DNA from: CAYOBW01 sp964402115
Lineage (GTDB): Bacteria > Verrucomicrobiota > Kiritimatiellia > UBA8416 > CAYOBW01
Direction of reading: 5' to 3'
Length of the DNA stretch: 9,513 nucleotides
NCBI GenBank assembly: GCA_964402115.1
Contig: CAYOBW010000288.1
Span: 1 to 9,513, forward strand
The first letter of the stretch is position 1; the number at the start of each line of letters is the position of its first letter. Positions 7,010 through 9,513 of this stretch are shown here, piece by piece. The notes under the pieces are model-generated. The model was not told the origin of the DNA. It was given only the letters and a program-made list of their open reading frames with translations, and ran no database searches. The position numbers and the translations under genes were made by a program.

Positions 7010-7381
7010 CTACCAACGACGCTCGCCGCCGCGGGATCCGCCGCCGCCACCGCCGCCGCCACCGCCGCCGCCACGCTCGCGGAAACCGCCACCGCCACCG
7101 CCGCCGCCGCCACCGCCCGTACGCGGACGCGCACCCGGCTCCCGGGGCTGCGACTCATTGACGCGCAGCGGCCGACCCTGGAAGTCCACGCCGTTGGTGG
7201 ATTCGATGGCCTTAAGCGCCTCGTTGCGGTCCGGCATCTCAACGAAGCCGAAGCCCTTCGAACGCCCGGACATGCGGTCGCTGACGACGCGCGCCGAGGT
7301 GACGTTACCGTACTTTCCGAACAGCTCGCGCAGGTCGGCGTCGCCGGCATCGTACGACAGGTTTCCTACATAGATATCCAT
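7010..7381 (-). CDS. RRM-type RNA-binding protein with glycine-rich tail
   Basis: This 123-residue protein has one RNA recognition motif at 1-80, with RNP2 IYVGNL (3-8) and RNP1 KGFGFVEM (42-49). Residues 89-123 are a tail of 11 and 12 consecutive glycines split by FRER, ending SRGGERRW. Bacterial proteins of this kind (for example cyanobacterial Rbp) bind single-stranded RNA, are often cold-induced and probably act as RNA chaperones. The ATG at 7381 has an AAGGGA site. The gene appears monocistronic: its own terminator follows and a candidate promoter lies far upstream. The aromatic RNP residues Y4, F44 and F46 are present, so RNA binding is expected. Confidence 0.95.
   Translation of the reverse strand: MDIYVGNLSYDAGDADLRELFGKYGNVTSARVVSDRMSGRSKGFGFVEMPDRNEALKAIESTNGVDFQGRPLRVNESQPREPGARPRTGGGGGGGGGGGFRERGGGGGGGGGGGGSRGGERRW
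7037..7117 (-). repeat. GGC/GGT trinucleotide repeats encoding two poly-glycine runs
   Basis: Two nearly pure glycine-codon tracts lie at 7037-7072 (12 codons) and 7085-7117 (11 codons). The first is almost three copies of a 12-bp unit, GGCGGCGGCGGT, with the last codon changed to GGA. Such tracts can change length by slippage in steps that keep the frame. Confidence 0.9.
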
Positions 7382-7395
7382 ACTTCATCCCTTGC

Positions 7396-7439
7396 GTGTC
7401 ATGCACTCCTAGTTTGAACCGATTCCTGCACCATGACAC
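7396..7439 (-). promoter_or_regulatory. Inverted repeat in the leader of the RRM gene
   Basis: GTGTCATG (7396-7403) and CATGACAC (7432-7439) are perfect 8-bp complements 28 nt apart. In the RRM transcript they would form a stem ending just before the AAGGGA ribosome site. It may be an operator or an RNA hairpin; function is inferred from position only. Confidence 0.35.
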
Positions 7440-7532
7440 TTTTCATGAGGCTCGGCTGCGGCCCTCCCGGCCGACAACGATCAGGGTCTCTTCCTTCCCC
7501 AGAACGAATCAACCCCTACACCAACGTCGCAA

Positions 7533-7580
7533 ACTGTAGCGTAGCCGGTCTTTTGTCGCAAGCGCATTGTTCAATATTTT
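7533..7580. promoter_or_regulatory. Overlapping divergent promoter candidates between RRM and membrane-protein genes
   Basis: Toward the RRM gene (minus): TTGCGA (7561-7556), 17 bp, TACAGT (7538-7533). Toward the membrane-protein gene (plus): TTGTCG (7553-7558), 16 bp, TATTTT (7575-7580). Each box matches consensus at 4 of 6 positions and the two -35 boxes share three bases, so the promoters would compete. The RRM leader would be about 145 nt, as in cold-shock genes. The rest of the 294-bp gap (7382-7675) shows no gene. Confidence 0.35.
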
Positions 7581-7675
7581 TTCATCTTTTCTGCGGAATG
7601 GCCGCTGTGTCGTCGCTTCCTTTACGTGGCGGAGTGGCTGGCCCAGGCCGGTTTGACCGCCGGAAAGGTGGCCGT

Positions 7676-8050
7676 ATGTGCACAAGCTGGACGCTGGTGG
7701 CGTGGGCGGGGTTGGCGGTCGTGACGGTGTGGGTATTGGCGGCAGGGCTGCGGATGCTGCTGGCCGGCGCCGGTGTGCTGTGGGTGTTGTTGCTCATCGC
7801 CGGCATGCATGGCGGAGGTCTCTTCCGGTCGCCCGAGGATCTCGCCGCCTGGGGCGTCATCGGTTGGGCGGCCTCGATCATGTACCTCGGACTGGTGAGC
7901 GGACTGCGTGGCCTGCTGGTCGGCGGGGCGCGCTGGTTCTTCGATCGGGCGCTGGCGCTTCCGTTGGCTTGGCGCGCCGACCCCGGCGCCGTGGCGCCCC
8001 GCTGTGGGGCAGGTGGCGCAAACAAGCGAACTGCCTTGCCGGGCGTTTGA
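7676..8050 (+). CDS. Small predicted membrane protein, three helices, unknown family
   Basis: This is a 124-residue protein with hydrophobic segments at about 5-25, 28-44 and 57-76, then an amphipathic arginine-containing stretch and a polar C-terminal tail. I do not recognise the family and see no catalytic motif. The ATG at 7676 is chosen because GGAAAGGTGG precedes it by a few bases. The frame stays open for 81 codons upstream, but that part lacks hydrophobic or domain-like character and overlaps the promoter region. Codon use is GC-rich like the neighbours. It is flanked by a divergent gene and a tRNA, so it is probably transcribed alone. Moderate confidence that it is expressed. Confidence 0.6.
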   Translation: MCTSWTLVAWAGLAVVTVWVLAAGLRMLLAGAGVLWVLLLIAGMHGGGLFRSPEDLAAWGVIGWAASIMYLGLVSGLRGLLVGGARWFFDRALALPLAWRADPGAVAPRCGAGGANKRTALPGV

Positions 8051-8230
8051 CGTGCCGGGATTCCCGTTCCCGTCCCACGCGTGTATGCGAATCGCGCATC
8101 CGGCGCGTCGAATGGACTTGCGACGCTTCGCTTTTATGGGGCATAGTCTGCCGCTGAACGCGCCTGTTAACACGGAAGACATTGACTTGTCTTTCACCTC
8201 GCGTGCGCCGGGAGTCCGTAAGTCGTTGAT

Positions 8231-8318
8231 GGAGGGATGGCTGAGTGGCCGATAGCGGCGGTCTTGAAAACCGTTGACCCGCAAGGGTCCGGGGGTTCGA
8301 ATCCCTCTCCCTCCGCCA
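8231..8318 (+). tRNA. tRNA-Ser (anticodon UGA)
   Basis: An 88-nt cloverleaf with acceptor stem GGAGGGA (8231-8237) pairing TCCCTCC (8308-8314), discriminator G and encoded CCA (8316-8318). The anticodon loop is CT-TGA-AA, with TGA at 8265-8267, reading UCA and related serine codons. The long variable arm (GACCC-GCAA-GGGTC) is the class II hallmark of tRNA-Ser. The T loop is TTCGAAT. A possible promoter (TTGCGA 8118-8123, 18 bp, CATAGT 8142-8147) is weak. No copy of the 3' end elsewhere in the window suggests an integrated element. Confidence 0.97.
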
Positions 8319-8455
8319 TCTTCACGCGTGCGGAGACATCGCGGCTGTTGCACGGGATCACCTTCTGGTCGTTTACCACAGGGTGTGCAACAAGATCTAC
8401 GCAAACCATTTACAGTCAAGTGCTAACAGCCTACAGCCTAAACACCTTTCCAGGT

Positions 8456-9400
8456 TCAGGGGGAGGCGCGGGCATCCGGCGGTGCGAGCAGGCAGGCCAG
8501 GACTCCGGCCAGCTCGGGGTGGCGGAAGGTGAAGCCGGCGGTGGTCAGACGCGCCGGCCATGCCCGGGTGCTCGACAGCAGCAGGGCGTCGGCGGCTTCG
8601 CCGAGCAGACCACGCAGCAACCAGGCCGGCGCCGGCAGGCGGGCGGGACGCTGCACGGCTTCGCCGAGAATCCTCGTGAACTCGCGGTTGGTTACCGGGT
8701 GGGGCGCCACGATGTTGAAGGGGCCGTGCAGCGTGGGGTTGGCGAGCAGGTGCGCCACGGCCGATACGGCATCGGGGAGCGACACCCAGCTCAGGTACTG
8801 CGTCCCTGGCCCCAGCACGCCGCCCAGACCCAGCCGGAAAGGTGGCAGCATCCGGGCCAGCGCACCGCCGCGGGGGTCGAGCACGACGCCGAAACGCAGG
8901 TGGACGACCCGGATGCCCACATCCGCCGCCGGACGACAGGCCTCCTCCCATTGTGCCGCCACATGCGCGAGGAAGTCGTGTCCGGGCGTGCTCTGCTCGT
9001 CCAGGACCGTGTCGCCGCGATCGCCGTAGTACCCGACGGCGGAGGCTGACAGCAGGACCGCGGGCCGGTGCGGCTGGCGGGCGAGGGTTTCGGCCAGCAG
9101 GCGTGTCGCGCCCGCGCGGCTTTCGAGAATGAGGCGTTTGCGTCGGCGCGTCCACCGTCCGTCCCCCAGGGGGGCGCCGGCGAGGTTGATGACGGCCTGG
9201 ATGCCGGCGCAGGCCCGCTCGTCGAGCTGGCCCGTGGCGGGGTTCCAGGCGAAGCTGCCGGGGGGTGGGGAGGGTGTGCGCACCAGCGTGACACAGGTGT
9301 GGCCCGCTTCCAGCAGGTGGGCGCGCAGGGCGCGGCCGATCAGCCCGGAGGCGCCGGTCAGCAGCACGTGCAGCCGAGGTGGGGATGGCGGCTCTTGCAT
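8456..9400 (-). CDS. TIGR01777-family SDR epimerase (YfcH/SDR39U1-like)
   Basis: This 314-residue protein is an extended short-chain dehydrogenase. It has the NAD(P)-binding loop TGASGLIG (15-22), INLAGAPLGDGRWT (71-84), SASAVGYYG (118-126) with the active-site region tyrosines, and a C-terminal region starting PFNIVAPHPVTNREF. Members are about 300 residues and cytosolic; the substrate is generally unknown, and links to cell division or nucleotide-sugar metabolism are not established. The start is uncertain: the ATG at 9400 gives family-like length but has no clear ribosome site; a TTG at 9439 would add 13 residues. The frame stays open to the window edge. Function beyond NAD(P)-dependent epimerase/reductase is not claimed. 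Confidence 0.92.
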   Translation of the reverse strand: MQEPPSPPRLHVLLTGASGLIGRALRAHLLEAGHTCVTLVRTPSPPPGSFAWNPATGQLDERACAGIQAVINLAGAPLGDGRWTRRRKRLILESRAGATRLLAETLARQPHRPAVLLSASAVGYYGDRGDTVLDEQSTPGHDFLAHVAAQWEEACRPAADVGIRVVHLRFGVVLDPRGGALARMLPPFRLGLGGVLGPGTQYLSWVSLPDAVSAVAHLLANPTLHGPFNIVAPHPVTNREFTRILGEAVQRPARLPAPAWLLRGLLGEAADALLLSSTRAWPARLTTAGFTFRHPELAGVLACLLAPPDARASP

Positions 9401-9435
9401 ACGGCTTTGAGGGTGGCCGAGATGGGGACGGGATG

Positions 9436-9513
9436 TCAACCGGTTGCTTGGGCCGCTGGCGGGCGCATTCCACCTCCGTAGGGGTTCGTTTGAGGGACGA
9501 GGAGCGGAATCAT
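9436..9513 (-). CDS. Possible C-terminal end of a gene entering from beyond the window
   Basis: A minus-strand frame is open from the window edge and ends with TGA at 9438-9436, giving about 25 residues with no recognisable motif. If real, it ends 35 bp before the SDR start and the two would form an operon. The evidence is only an open frame and spacing, so this is speculative. Confidence 0.2.
   Translation of the reverse strand: MIPLLVPQTNPYGGGMRPPAAQATG

Noticed and set aside
7034..7117. CRISPR or tandem-repeat array
   Set aside because: The repeats are glycine codons in the frame of the RRM protein, without spacers.
8231..8318. tRNA-Ser as a mobile-element attachment site
   Set aside because: No integrase gene and no second copy of the tRNA 3' end occurs in the window.

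Overview
The window is GC-rich with GC-biased third codon positions, and carries bacterial genes only. It has an ECF sigma factor paired with a large anti-sigma factor, a NuoE-NuoF type NADH module, a NifU-type Fe-S protein, a bacterial RRM protein with a poly-glycine tail, and many secreted or membrane proteins. This mix suggests an anaerobic or facultative bacterium, possibly of the PVC group (Verrucomicrobiota/Kiritimatiellota/Lentisphaerota). That placement is a guess from gene content, not from a marker gene. No mobile element, CRISPR array or integrase is visible.

Layout. From 1 to 1005 (minus, running out of the window) lies the 5' part of a fused NuoE-NuoF (HoxF-like) NADH-oxidising, flavin and Fe-S subunit. 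From 1198 to 3097 (minus) lies a sigma/anti-sigma pair: an ECF sigma factor whose 3' end overlaps a zinc-type anti-sigma factor by 17 nt. The anti-sigma factor continues through one membrane helix into a squalene-cyclase-like alpha/alpha toroid. Diverging from this pair, at 3318 to 5759 (plus), is the most remarkable gene: an 813-residue fusion of a histidine-kinase core, a CoA-disulfide/persulfide reductase and a rhodanese. Converging on it (minus) are a secreted coiled-coil protein (5772-6440) and a NifU C-terminal-domain protein (6483-6704). Then come an RRM RNA-binding protein (7010-7381, minus) with a clear intrinsic terminator, a small three-helix membrane protein (7676-8050, plus), a tRNA-Ser(UGA) (8231-8318, plus) and a TIGR01777-family SDR epimerase (8456-9400, minus).

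How the genes may work together. NADH and sulfur redox is the recurring theme: an NADH-dehydrogenase module, an NAD(P)H- and FAD-dependent disulfide/persulfide reductase wired to a kinase, and an Fe-S protein. The kinase fusion has no sensor domain in front of its histidine, so the C-terminal reductase-rhodanese part is the natural candidate sensor of persulfide, CoA disulfide or NADH. No response regulator is present. The fusion shares a 220-bp divergent control region with the sigma/anti-sigma operon, so the two may be co-regulated, but this is inference.
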